54,324 bases of DNA from Fennellomyces sp. T-0311 (taxonomy: Eukaryota > Mucoromycota > Mucoromycetes > Mucorales > Lichtheimiaceae): positions 1 through 54,324 of the forward strand of contig JALLLT010000093.1 in assembly GCA_025266875.1 (NCBI GenBank), given 5' to 3'. Below, in pieces: positions 1-10,296 of this stretch. The translations under genes and the position numbers were made by a program. Position 1 is the first letter of the stretch, and every line of letters starts with the position of its first letter. The notes under the pieces were generated by a model, which had not been told where the DNA came from, made no database searches, and worked only from the letters and a program-made list of their open reading frames with translations.

Positions 1-546
1 GTGCTGAGAGCCATGCGTTGGGCGACTGTGGCGAAGGGCAAGGTCACCAAGGAAACAATAATCAACTGCTTCCAAGGCACTGGTTTGCTGGGTGGCCGGG
101 ACGACGTAGTACCATCCTTTGGTACCTTAAATGCGGACGACTTAGCTGTAGCACGTGCGCGAGACCACGTGCAACGGATATACGGAGACGACACGGCCAT
201 TGCCAACTCGTTTGACCCAGACCCACCAGAAGAACAAGCAGCAACCCATCCCATCTTGGCTGACTGTGAGATTATAGAATTGGTGAAAAATGGTAACGAT
301 TCGGGGCACAGCATTGAAGGAGAAACATCCACAGCAACAGTTGAGGAAGAAACGATTGAAGAAGAACCAGCTTTGCAAATGACGCTGCGTGAAAAAACGG
401 CTTTGATAGAGAGGGCGATTGAAATACTTGATAGCGAACCCGATTACGTCACAACAACGGATGCTCTTAGAAATGTTCGCGATGACTTTCGCAGACGTGC
501 TGGTGCAGTGCAAGCGCCTATTATGGCGTATTTTCTACATAAATAA
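1..546 (+). CDS. pogo/Tigger-like DDE transposase, C-terminal part
   Basis: The frame is open from the first base of the window to a TAA at 544-546, so the 5' part of the gene lies outside. The first 35 residues, with a Trp-Ala-Thr-Val-Ala segment followed by VTKETIINCFQGTGLLGG, resemble the end of the DDE_1 endonuclease domain of pogo/Tigger/jerky-type transposases, where a helix of the form 'tI.nCF...G' follows the last catalytic acid. The rest is acidic and low in complexity, ending in a basic stretch (DDFRRRAGAVQAP), as usual for the variable tail of this family. The catalytic acids themselves are outside the window. A pogo-type terminus 208 bp downstream (ending at 754) supports the call. 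The frame shows no break, so this copy may be recent, but its integrity cannot be judged. Family assignment rests on recognition, not on a search. Confidence 0.7.
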   Translation: MLRAMRWATVAKGKVTKETIINCFQGTGLLGGRDDVVPSFGTLNADDLAVARARDHVQRIYGDDTAIANSFDPDPPEEQAATHPILADCEIIELVKNGNDSGHSIEGETSTATVEEETIEEEPALQMTLREKTALIERAIEILDSEPDYVTTTDALRNVRDDFRRRAGAVQAPIMAYFLHK

Positions 547-732
547 AGGATCATGGCAATTATAAGCCTTATTAGACATATTTATATGGTTTTTTGGCAA
601 ACCTCACTTTTTTTCCTCCAAGGGAAATGGGGATAACAGGGAAAAAAGCCAGGAGAGGAAAATCGACACTAAGTACGAGCGGATGGACCGCCAAAAAGTG
701 AGGAAAAAGTGGGGGCGAGGAAAAAACGGGGT

Positions 733-754
733 GGAAAAAAACGGGGGTTCACTG
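733..754 (-). repeat. right terminal sequence of the pogo-like element
   Basis: The minus strand reads CAGTGAACCCCCGTTTTTTT inward from 754. The dinucleotide TA follows at 755-756. The partner end is not in the window. Confidence 0.6.
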
Positions 755-756
755 TA

Positions 757-1316
757 CAGCTTTAGAACAGACGAGAGCGGAAAGCTGAGATCAGCGAGCG
801 TTCACTAAAAAACGTCATTCAATAAAACCCAACTTTATCCTGTACAGCTTTAGCAAGTACATTAGTGATGATCATGGAATGCTATGGAAAATAGTAATTG
901 CCACCAACTGGGAAATTCTTTCATGATCCGGCTCGCGCCGCTTGCCATGTGTTTTTCATTGGTGTTAATGGAACGGCGATTTATATTAATTCCGCTTGGT
1001 GCTACAACGCCAAAAAACGAATTATCAGAATAAGGTTTGATAGGCTATACACGAAACACCGATGACAAAGATCAGTACCGCCTTCGCGTGCGGATACAGC
1101 AGTCAGTCACTGAAAATACTTTTGTTTTCTTTCTTACTAATTACTTGTAAAAAAATGGTTAACACTCCAAACCCTACTAGAAAACAGTATCGGCCACCTG
1201 CCAATTACTTGATACATAGTAAATACACTCTAGCGACCACGCTATGCATGGATACATTCGTATTGTTTACATTGGTGCAATTATCTTTTATAGATTTGGA
1301 AGACAAGGACGAAAGT
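757..1316. other. no gene recognised; contains a 14-bp direct repeat
   Basis: I see no coding sequence here beyond a frame that opens at 1062 and may run into the next gene. The 14-mer CTGTACAGCTTTAG occurs at 752-765, straddling the pogo end, and again at 840-853. The first three bases of the first copy belong to the transposon end. Confidence 0.4.
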
Positions 1317-2879
1317 ATGAGCCAGCAACAAGGCAGAAGAGTCCTTGCTTCGAATGCTGGGCAGAATGGCTCTATGTAAGTTGTATATCAGTTTGTTCTT
1401 TACGGTGGTGGGTGATATAGTCGTCATTTAAACCGTTTTGGCGACATTCTTTTCTTAGCGTCTGAATGCCGAATCTGAGTCCGTATTTCAGTCGTCAATG
1501 GAATGAAGAGGTATAGCAACCTTTGAAGGGAAGCACATCTTTAATCATGTATCAATTGTAGGAAGAATCTTTGGAAGAATCTTTGGACGAATCTGAGTTC
1601 GAGGATGAAGGTGCAGCACCAAAGGTTGCTCGCATCAAAAACGTTCCTCAGCGTTTGCAGCAGCTTCCGCAATCAAGGTAAGCAATCTATTAGTCCCCTG
1701 CATCTTGCATATTCATATACTCTTCACTATCAAGTGCTGTTACGCCCCCACCTCCACCTCATTATAATATTGAGGTAGGCTCTCCTCAATGGCCAGCTCT
1801 GGTGAAAGGCGCTGCTCGCTATGTAGCTTTGGAAAATGCCTTTCCGAACGTGGCAGATGCAAGTCTGTCATGTAAGAAACAGCTCCAGCTGATTTTTGGT
1901 GGCACTTTTGAACCAGACAGGCCAATTAGTCCAACGCTCGACGGCCATGTAAGCATAGAGCAGAATGGTATCGTGCTATATTGAACATAACATTCGAATC
2001 TCTTATTTGTAGTACTTCAGGATGATCTCTATCCAACGTACACAGCTTCACAGTGCTGTTAACAATTGGCTGGCTGGCTATACTTTCCCCGGTTGCGATT
2101 TTCCTGCAGATGTAAGCTCCCGGATCGAGATCTATCGATACATGGTAGAAGACCATCGGTATTGTGTTACAGCATCGATTTCCTTGTAAATCACAAAGCT
2201 TATGTTACTTGCATATGTATCATTAATAGATTCGCTCGCAAGAACTACAAGCTCGATGGAAAGTATCTCTACTCGCGGTGCATCATCGACTGTATTGTCA
2301 GTGTGCTTGTCTGTGGCCGTGGGATTAAGAAGCTGAATCCTTGCCCCCGCCTCATATCCAAGGAGTGTATCGCGCTCATTACACTGATGGTAATTACACC
2401 AATACTAAGGTGAGTACTCATGCTTATATATTCGTATATAGATTTTGTATCGGTTGGGCAAGAAAATCGGGGATATGGAGAAGCAGGAAGGTGAGAAGAT
2501 CACCGATGATGCGGCTGGTGGGCCCAGCAATGCTGTGAATGAGGATTCTGGCGGTACCAAGGGCAAGCGTACTGTCCAGAAAGACGAATTCAAGTGGGAC
2601 TCCTTCTGGGATAGGGCTTACCGTGACATGCTTAGCAGCACTGGTGAGCTCGGCAAGTACATTTCCTGGCTACCAGTTCAGAAATGGGTGCACGAGCACA
2701 TCGAACGTGCAAGGTTAAAAGCTAGCAATGCAGAACGTAGTGTTGCCGAGCTTTTTGCTGGCGTTATACGTCAAGAAGAGTTGCAAGCCCACCAGCCATA
2801 TTCCATGGCTTCTGAAGCGCCTGAGGCGGATATCGTCCGCACTCAGGCAAAGCCTGTCAAAAGAAGACGCATGAACTAG
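1317..2879 (+). pseudogene. unrecognised spliced gene, possibly broken
   Basis: Several exons can be joined with good GT..AG borders. Exon 1562-1677 is acidic (EESLEESLDESEFEDEG). Exon 1735-1948 includes SPQWPALVKGAARYVALEN, exon 2013-2111 includes NWLAGYTFPGCDFPAD, and the last exon 2442-2879 includes KWDSFWDRAYRDMLSSTGE and a nuclear-localisation-like tail KPVKRRRMN. Phases agree from 1562 to 2111 and between 2409 and 2442. The first exon, around 1317-1375, joins in a phase that does not fit, so the true start is unclear. Between 2230 and 2409 the frame that fits the last exon carries a TAA (GAT TAA GAA, near 2326). Either an intron is missed or the gene is dead. I recognise no domain. It could be a host gene or an accessory gene of a DNA transposon, since similar acidic, multi-exon proteins accompany the CACTA-like elements further on. 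Confidence 0.45.
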
Positions 2880-3170
2880 AGTAAATAGCTGTTTGTATGT
2901 CCAAACGAATAAAACGTCCATATTTTGAAAGGAAATATCGTATACAGTATATATATAGTACTGTGAATGGGTTGGAAAGAATGTGTATACACTATATAAT
3001 TGATTTGGCTCGCGTGAAGGCTCTCCAGCTAAATAATCTTCCTAACGTTTGCATGATTTATAAATACGATACAACGTTGTGGTGTGTTGACTGAACGTTG
3101 AGAAGGGTTTATAAACCCGCTCAATGTTGAGAGCACATTTGAAGGCGGGGGGGGGGGGTCCGTGAATCGG

Positions 3171-3227
3171 GGTTGACCGGGTTGAGAAGGGTTGAGGAGG
3201 GTTGAGAAGGGTTGAGAAGGGTTGACA
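3171..3227. repeat. 10-bp minisatellite (GTTGAGAAGG)n
   Basis: About six near-perfect tandem units of GTTGAGAAGG, with variants GTTGACCGG and GTTGAGGAGG. It follows a 12-G run at 3147-3158. The surrounding stretch 2880-3874 is AT-rich and holds no gene I can support. Confidence 0.85.
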
Positions 3228-3874
3228 GTTTTTCCGATGAAGAATAATGCACACAATGAAACACTTTCTGTGTGTATTTATACCTTTAACTAATAGTAAG
3301 CATTGATAAAACACGTGCACCGCATGTAAATACTATCGAAGTAGACCATTAATATCATACCAGAAACATGATCTTATTATCATAATTGGAAAATATGCAA
3401 ACGTGAAGGATAATAGCTATGTATATGGTATTGACAAACTGAAAAATATCATGAGCAAAATACACAGCAGGTAGTAGCTATCATACCAGTGCAAGTAAAC
3501 TAAGTATAGTAAAGGAGCATGAGAGAAGTTTGTAATGTGATGCTTGTAGAATGTGAATAAGTCAAGTGATTATAGAAAAAGATGATAAAGAACGTGCACA
3601 ATTTGCATATATACTGGGGCATGTTACTAGAAAATAGTAAAGGAGGATGAATAATGTTTACAGTATCTAATTATCTTACGAGAGCAGGTTAATGTAACAG
3701 TGCAGACCACAGTATACTTACAAGCGAGTGCGTTGCTGTAGATCAGACAGTGTTACTAGTGAGACCCGAAGGTGGAACCGGTTATATAAGAGTATAAACG
3801 ATGAGGATTCCTGTATCCAGGAATCCTGCTTTATATATACGTCAGATATTAGGGGGTAATAGCTAAGGCGTCTA

Positions 3875-4531
3875 TTGGATGACTTCCAAAACGTTTATAC
3901 AGAATAAATAGATGGGGTGATACAAAGTAGAATAAAGTTTATTCGCTTTCTATTTCCAAGAAGACTTCCAAAACTCGGTTTATCCATGATAAACGTACTT
4001 CTTTAGTTTCCTCTATTTCTTTCTTTCCAAACATCATAAAATACGGCATGTGTCTGGTGGATACCAACCTCAGACACGCAGAAATTGGGTAATTTGAACA
4101 ATACATGTAAGATTCGTCTATGATGATGCTCATCTGAATGTCAACGTCCTTTTTTTACAGATGAGATAGATCCATACAATGATGCAGAATGTCCGCAGGA
4201 TGGTGAGAGACATGGACAGCACCTTATATATCCAGCTGGAGGAGATCCAGAGCAGATTGGCCAGATTAGAACGCAAGATGGAAGCCAAGGACAGAAATCA
4301 ATAAATAGCAAAAGTTTATTGAGGGGGGTCAGAGGGGGTCAATAGACCGTTGGGTATATCCAAGTTTATCACGAATAAACACTAAGTAAAAAAGGGTTAT
4401 TCCCGTCCCCCCAATGCTGTTTATCGAGGGGTGATTAAGGTTTATCCACCGACGAATTAGGAAATCCGTGTAACAATTCTCGTTTATTTTATTTTATCGC
4501 GCAGTGTATAAACGTTTTGGAAGTCATCCAT
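3875..4531. mobile_element. non-autonomous DNA transposon with 27-bp inverted ends, TA target site
   Basis: The left end 3875-3901 and right end 4505-4531 are inverted copies. They match perfectly over 25 bp (beginning GGATGACTTCCAAAACG) and differ only at the outermost base of 27 (TTGG versus ATGG). TA flanks both sides (3873-3874 and 4532-4533), as expected for IS630/Tc1/mariner-type insertion. The 657-bp body is too short for a transposase. It keeps a 3' splice site at 4160 (TTTTTTACAG) and a short open stretch, so it looks like an internally deleted derivative of a larger element. A weak minus-strand frame at 3939-4133 contains MPYFMMFGKKE, loosely like an integrase tail; I do not rely on it. 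Confidence 0.8.
4161..4304 (+). pseudogene. terminal exon remnant encoding a coiled coil
   Basis: Directly after a pyrimidine-rich AG (4160) lies an open frame, with in-frame ATGs at 4179 and 4182, ending at TAA 4302-4304. The 41-residue product has heptad spacing (IQLEEIQSRLARLERKMEA) typical of a coiled coil and ends within the inverted-repeat element at 3875-4531. It is best read as the last exon of a gene whose front was lost by internal deletion of the transposon. Function is unknown. A coiled-coil C-terminus is common in small DNA-binding partners of transposases, but that link is inference. Confidence 0.45.
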
Positions 4532-4533
4532 TA

Positions 4534-5377
4534 TCTACAATCTACAAATTCCATCTAAGCTATACGTAATCCTAATATCCTTATTCAACCATGCGTCATA
4601 TGAGTTGTCACATGCTACGTCTATCAATATGGTATATAGATACTGCATGGCGATCAACCAGGTCGCAGGTTGGATAACATCTGTAATAGACACACCATTA
4701 CAGTTAACTAGGCAAAAACAATCATGTAATATGGTGCTTACAGAATATAGGTACGTTTTAATAAACTTAAGAGAGCTTATAAATATGATGGCGAATCAGA
4801 ATAGCTAAGTTGCGTGATAATATAAACAAATCACCATTCTTACACAGAATTACCATTTCGTAACAAATGACATGGTTACACAAAGGCAATATGATAGTTA
4901 GTTATATTACCACCTCACTGGAAAAGCAATCAACTACACTTCTTTTCCCCGAATCCAACTACATACAGATACGATGTACTTCTATGAAGAACCAGATCTC
5001 GTATTTCAATCAGAAGTCCTATCCACCTATAAATTTTATCAACAGCCATCACATTGGTTAGTCGACTATCCTGTTTTTATTCGATTGGCAAACATCTGTG
5101 TCCGCTGCTTCATCACGAGAAAGGACTGTCATGGATTCAGAGAATACTTCAATGGTAATCCAGGAGTCTGTGGCCAATGTAGATATGACAGCTGGGCTAT
5201 ACAGTCTTACATAAAAAGTGATGTCCAGATTTTTGAACACCGCAATCAAGTAAAAAAAAATACAAACTTCAATGTGTCTTTTTCATATATCACACTTATT
5301 GATGCCCCTTGTTACTATCAGTGAAAAAGAACCTTATAGCAATAAAAAAAATATCAGATCCAAAAAGGATGTACAAA
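4534..5377. other. AT-rich stretch without a supported gene
   Basis: Two frames are open (4605-4808 and 4974-5324), but neither shows a recognisable motif. The second overlaps the expected end of the Tc1-like element. I see no promoter, RNA gene or repeat worth calling. The left end of the Tc1-like transposon should lie near 5.3 kb, but I could not fix it. Confidence 0.4.
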
Positions 5378-5436
5378 TTAATATTTCGTATGCTGTCCTC
5401 TAGCTTTTATCATGGCTTTGCATCGCTTAGGTATGC
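5378..5436 (-). pseudogene. Tc1-like transposase, displaced C-terminus
   Basis: The minus strand from 5436 reads on from 9283 in the same frame and gives the final residues IPKRCKAMIKARGQHTKY followed by TAA. This ending is characteristic of Tc1-family transposases. It is separated from the main part by the 3.8-kb Ty3/gypsy insertion. Confidence 0.75.
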
Positions 5437-5711
5437 TGTGGTATCCAAGGTACTAGCTAGTCTGCACTACTGGGTAAACGTATGATGGTACCTGAATAAT
5501 ACATTGACAGTCTTCCGGCTTGACTAGATCTTCTAAGAAGTCTAGAAACATCGCTGTGTCAGCTATACGATATGGCGTCCTCCCAACCACGGCTATTTGA
5601 TTATGAGCTTTATTGTGAGCAATATAAATAGAGAGAACCGTTAACATAATAAAGACATATTCGATTCTCACGGAATTTACTGTTTTTCTCGATCCGTTCT
5701 CTCTCACCATA
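5437..5711 (+). repeat. 5' LTR of LTR-A
   Basis: 275 bp beginning TGTGGTATCC, about 89% identical to the copy at 9009-9282. The end is worn (ACCATA instead of ACCACA). Confidence 0.85.
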
Positions 5712-5879
5712 ATATTGAAGATTGTGTCTTTTTCACATGCCTCCAATTCAGTGTTTGCCTCTTATTAATATCTGTTTCAAGCCAATGTAGATCCATTTTA
5801 TACCAGTATAATTATTTTTATGCTTGACATTGTCACATTGAGCTCGATTTCTGTGATCTTTGCTACTTTTACGCTGATT

Positions 5880-6028
5880 GCACCTACGCCATTGTATCAT
5901 TTTCGAGTTGGATTTCGAGTACAAGTTTTCGAGTTTTTCAGGTATTTGACGAGTATGAGTCAACTTTTTTCAAGCCGGGTACGAGTCAGTAGATACCTGA
6001 CTCGAAAACCCAAATGGAGAACCCTACT
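5880..6028. repeat. short hAT-end-like foldback sequence inside LTR-A
   Basis: The minus strand from about 6028 reads TAGGGTTCTCCATTTGGG, resembling the CAGGGTTCTCCA-type ends of hAT elements. The preceding 140 bp contain repeated TTTCGAGT/ACTCGAAA motifs and CAGGTATTTGACGAGT facing ACGAGTCAGTAGATACCTG. This could be a fragment of an hAT-type non-autonomous element that replaced part of the gag region. No opposite end was found. Confidence 0.3.
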
Positions 6029-6039
6029 CTTGGGTACCT

Positions 6040-8971
6040 TTGTTACCACTACAAGAAGAAGTAGTAAATGATGATGCTTTTCAAGCAAATGACTCACCTG
6101 CCGCTAGTCCACAAATTAAGGCTGCCTTTATGGAATCACTCAATCTGTATTTGAAGGCAAATGCTGATATCCCAGTTACTTCATTCTGTACCATTCCTGA
6201 ATCAGAAATTCACTTACCCACGCTACCTGATGTCGTATGCTACGAAAAGCAATGTGAGCTACCAATCAAAATGCGCTCGATAGCAGAAGAACAAATTCAA
6301 CAGTGGTACAAACATGGCATAACTGAACCGATACTTGCGAACAGCAACCAGCACTGGAACTCGCCACTTATCAGTGTTTCGAAAAAGGACTTCATGGGTA
6401 ACCTGACGAGCTTACGTTTTATACTTGACGTTAGAGAAGTCAATAGAAATCTTCCAGATCTGCAGTATCCTCTTCCTCTAATGAGTACGATATATGATCG
6501 TATTACAGGAAGCAAGGTGATCTCTGTTTGTGATCTGCATCAAGCATTCACTCGCTGTAAAGTTGCTGAAGCTGATCGTCATAAACTGTCATTCACCTCA
6601 CCCATGACCGGCGAACGATGATGCTATGTACAAGGATGCTATGGTATAACGACACTTCCGAGTCTATACCAACGAACAGTAGCCATTGCATTGAAAGGTT
6701 TTGAAAGTTTCGCTTGTCACTTCATCGACGATCTTGTCATCTTTAGTAAGGACATGGAGGAACACAAACTGCACTGCTAACAAGTTGTCCAACGCTTGAC
6801 AGAAAGTGGTTTAATCTTAAATCAAGAGAAATCACACTGGGCACAAACTTGCATCTATCTTCTAGGCTTCTGTTGCACTGGTTCTAGCATTTCCCTAGAT
6901 CCTCGAAAAGTAAACCTACTAGACATGAAGCCACCAAAGAACGGTAAAGGCGTCATGAGATTCCTAGGCGTTTGTAATTATTTGAGAGACCATATCCCAA
7001 ACATGAGTAGACTTACCGCACCTCTTGATGAGCTCCGATCCGCTGGCTCCTTGGAAAAGCTTTGGTTACCTAAGCACCAGAAAGCCTTTAATGATCTCAA
7101 ATACACTATTGCTCACGCATCTGCATTACACCCAGTGGACTACACTAAGGAGTTGTATATGGCAGTTGATGCATCCAAAGACGGTATTGGTGCTACTCTG
7201 TATTAAAAGGACGAGAATGACAAAAAGGGCATTATTGGGTTCATGGCACGTTCCCTGACCAAGTCAAAAAAGAATTATAGTGTCACCCACCGCGAATTGA
7301 CCTCACTTGTTTTTGGACTAAAGAAATTCCATAAGTTCATCTGAGGCTGCTCTAACCTGAAAGTCCAATGCGATCACAAAGCTCTCTCCTATTTCATACA
7401 CAAAAGGATGTTAATGCACTTACGGCAAATTATTGGGACACCCTTATGACCTATGACTTTGAAGTCATCTACTTGCCTGGTATCCAGAATGTCCTGGCCG
7501 ATAATCTGTCGCGCCTCTTTAATGAAGATCAGACGCTGGAAGGGGGTGAAGCTCAGCCATACACATTCCTTAACAAAAGAAAAACACCGCGTAAAGAATT
7601 AGCTCACCGCGCAGTGAAAATCCAGAACGAAACGATGGAACCCCCAGAAGAGGAAAGAAAAGACATCCTCAAGAAAGCTCACCTATTTGGCCACTTTGGC
7701 ACGGAAGCCATCGTAAAGGCAATCCATAGCAATGGACTACATTGAACATCGATAAAGGATGACGCTGTAGAAGTCGTAAAATCCTGCAAAGAATGTCAGA
7801 AATCCAATATTGCGAAGAAAGGGTATCACCTACTTAAAGCAGTCAGAGCTTACTTACCTGGGGACCATTGGTCAATCGACCTTGCTGGACTGCTGACTAC
7901 ATCAAGCAGTGGAAACAATTATCTGTTAGTCATGATCGATATATGCACACGATTCATAGTACTAAGACCCATACCAGACAAACAGTCGCACACAATTGTG
8001 AATGAACTCATCCAGGTATTCATGACCTTTAGATTGCCTACCATACGTACCTCGGATAATGGCACTGAATTCGTCAACGACTTTATGAAGTGATCCGCAA
8101 GAGCTAGCAATATTGAGCATAGGCTCGTGAGTCCATACCACCTCAGAGCAAATGGTGCTGCTGAAAGAACCTTACAAACATCAATGCACGCAATCAAGAA
8201 ACGTGTAAAAGGTGTCCACAAAAATTGGGATCTATTCGTACCGAGTGTTCAGTTGTCAATAAACGCGAAAGTATCGAAATGCACTGACACCGCGCCCTTC
8301 TCGCTGATGTTCGCCAGAAAGATAAATAACTTTGAGGACTACCGAGATGCCGAGGTACTACCACCAATGAGCAGAAAAGACTTGTTGGAAAGGATCGAGC
8401 ATATGTCTGAAGTCGTTTACCCTGCGATTGCTGAACAAGTCGAAGCGTTAACGAACAAGCAAAGAGGAAAGTTTGACAAAAAACACCTGCTTGTTGAATT
8501 CTCTGTGGATAGTCACGTCATGAAACGCGTAAGGGGTAAAAAGGGTAAACTCTTCCCAGATTATGAAGGACCCTACACCGTGGTACATAAGACCAAAGGC
8601 GGTTCATACGTATTAAAAGATGAACAAGGAGAAATCCTACCCATCAATATACCACCATCGCACCTTAAGCTCATCTCGCAGGATGAAATTATTCCTGCAG
8701 ATCAAATCTACGAAGTTGAAAACATCGTGAAGCATAAAATAGACCGAAATGGTCAGTATCTGTATAAAGTCCGATAGAGAGGCTATAAACCTGAGGACGA
8801 TACATGTGAGCCATATGAACAATTCACCGACCCTCGTACTATTACCAAGTACTGGGAACGGTTAGGAACCAGTCTACCTCAAACAAATAATATGCGTATG
8901 CCTGCTGAACGCGCAAAACGCATTAGCCCTCGAAATAATGCTGAAAGTCAGAAAAAATGCCAACAAGCATA
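6040..8971 (+). pseudogene. Ty3/gypsy pol remnant: RT, RNase H, integrase, chromodomain
   Basis: Read through its stops, the frame gives a reverse transcriptase (LRFILDVREVNRNLPDLQYPLP, then CHFIDDLVIFSKD as the catalytic xxDD box near 6725), RNase H (AVDASKDGIGATLY near 7165), an integrase core (HWSIDLAGL, TSDNGTEF and GAAERTLQ for D, D and E) and a C-terminal chromodomain. The chromodomain starts YEVENIVKHKI near 8710 and runs through RGYKPEDDTCEPYEQF. Such chromodomains steer chromovirus integrases to marked chromatin. Gag and protease are absent. There are seven in-frame stops (6619, 6777, 7204, 7342, 7743, 8091 and 8775, approximately), each explicable as Trp-to-stop or Gln-to-stop. A 1-base shift lies near 7400. 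It cannot be expressed as a working protein. Confidence 0.88.
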
Positions 8972-9008
8972 AATACTCAAAATCGACTTCAAGCCTGGAA
9001 GGGGGTAA

Positions 9009-9282
9009 TGTGGTATCCAAGGTACTAGCTAGTCGGCACTACCGGGTAAACGTATGACGGTACCTGAATAATACATTGACAGCCTTCTGGCTTGAATAGA
9101 TCTTCTAAGAAGCCTAGAAACATTGCCGTGCCGGCTATATGGTATGGCATCCTCCTGACCACGGCTATTTGATTATGAGTTTTATCTCGAGCAATATAAA
9201 TAGAGAGAACGTTAACATAATAAAGATATATTCGATTCTCATAGAACTTACTGTTTTTCTCGATCTATTCTCTCTTACCACA
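9009..9282 (+). repeat. 3' LTR of LTR-A
   Basis: 274 bp from TGTGGTATCC to TTACCACA, preceded by a purine-rich tract. It lacks one base that the left copy has (AACG versus AACCG). Confidence 0.85.
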
Positions 9283-10296
9283 CATGCTGCCAACAAGCTT
9301 CACTGTGAAATCGAGTGAAAGATTGCCTCATTCTTCTTATAGAATGGCCTTCAACTGCTCTATGTTCTTGATGGAGGCTCTGCGCTTCTGAACACGCTTA
9401 TCCAGAGCCCTCCAAACGTTCTCGATTGGGTTGAGGTCAGGACTTCGTGCTGCCTAAAATGGAAAGCCTTGCACCCCACACTGTCACGTAAACCATGTCG
9501 TGTAGCTGCCAGTATGGCTACTAACGCCATCCTCCTGAAATATTAACGCCCTACCAGTTTCGGCTTCAGTATTGCTTATGTATGGGATCAAATGCTTGGC
9601 CAGGCACTTCACATAAGCATCTTAATCTACAGTGCCATCCATAATCACCAGTAGACCAAAACCTCCAGCCCAAAAATAGCCCTATACCATCACCGAGCCC
9701 TTTCCAAACTTTTCCGTGGAAACAACATGACGTGCCTGGTAATGTTCACCATTGCGTCGTATGACGCGAGTACCTCCATCATTACTGATAACTGTGAATC
9801 TTGATTCATCAGACCAAATGATGTTGCTCCTTTAGTTGGCCGTCCAATGCTTGTACATATGGGTCCAGGCAAGACGTCTAGCTATATGATCCTTGGTCAG
9901 TCTTGGCTTACGAGCTGGCGAACGTGAATTAAAGCCAGAAATCCTCAGGCACTTAATCACTGTGTTCTGGTGAAAGCTGATGTCAATGTGTGCAAGACTA
10001 GCTTGATGAACATGGTATGGCGCGAATGGTTCCCTGTATACACTGAGTTGGAGCACCCTTATTCCCCTCTTGGTAAGCTTGGGAGGTCTTCCACTTCTTG
10101 GAGCATTGTCAGTCGACCCAGTTTTGTTATATTTATTAACGATATGGTTAACAGTTCTGCAGTTTATGCCCAAATCATCCGAAATGAACTGGTCACCTTT
10201 GCCAGCCTTGTGCATGCCAATAATGAGACCTTTTTCGAAATCTTTGAGTTCTTTGCAAATCTTTGGAGGGCTGTTTGTTATATTTATAGGTGACAT
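9283..10296 (-). pseudogene. Tc1-like transposase, N-terminal and catalytic part
   Basis: The start codon is at 10296-10294. The N-terminus has the paired-type helix-turn-helix region (LKDFEKGLIIGMHKAGKGD, then SGRPPKLTKRG), and 154 codons are open before the first stop. Beyond it the catalytic DDE domain is readable with stops: WSDESRF (first Asp), FQEDGVSSH (second Asp) and SPDLNPIENVWRALDKR (Glu), with the D-to-E spacing of DD34E enzymes. The stops fall mainly where the family has Trp or Gln, consistent with C-to-T/G-to-A decay. The protein would cut and paste the element at TA sites, but this copy cannot make it. The end of the gene is displaced to 5378-5436 by the Ty3/gypsy insertion. 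Confidence 0.8.

Larger units (their letters stand above)
1..756 (+). mobile_element. pogo/Tigger-like DNA transposon, 3' part
   Basis: The element consists of the transposase C-terminus, about 187 bp of 3' untranslated sequence and a right end. On the minus strand the end reads CAGTGAACCCCCG, beginning at 754, followed outward by TA (755-756). CAGT-type termini flanked by a TA duplication are the hallmark of pogo-family elements. Inside the end are oppositely oriented runs of the same motif: CCTCACTTTTT at 601-611 and AAAAAGTGAGGAAAAAGTG at 694-712. They look like subterminal inverted repeats. The left end is outside the window, so the TA duplication cannot be confirmed. Confidence 0.62.
5437..9282 (+). 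mobile_element. decayed chromodomain Ty3/gypsy element (LTR-A)
   Basis: Two LTRs (5437-5711 and 9009-9282) begin TGTGG and end ACCATA/ACCACA. A polypurine tract GGAAGGGGGTAA lies directly before the right LTR (8997-9008). The flanks TATGC (5432-5436) and CATGC (9283-9287) match at 4 of 5 bases, a worn target duplication. Only about 330 bp separate the left LTR from the reverse transcriptase region, so gag and protease are missing. The LTRs differ at about 29 of 275 positions, nearly all transitions, so this is an old insertion. Confidence 0.85.

Noticed and set aside
3171..3227. Telomere-like or CRISPR-like array
   Set aside because: Units are contiguous 10-mers without spacers and do not match a known telomere repeat; a plain minisatellite.
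9690..9872. 60-codon minus-strand frame over the Tc1 region
   Set aside because: It is a shifted frame; the transposase DDE motifs read in the neighbouring frame with stops.
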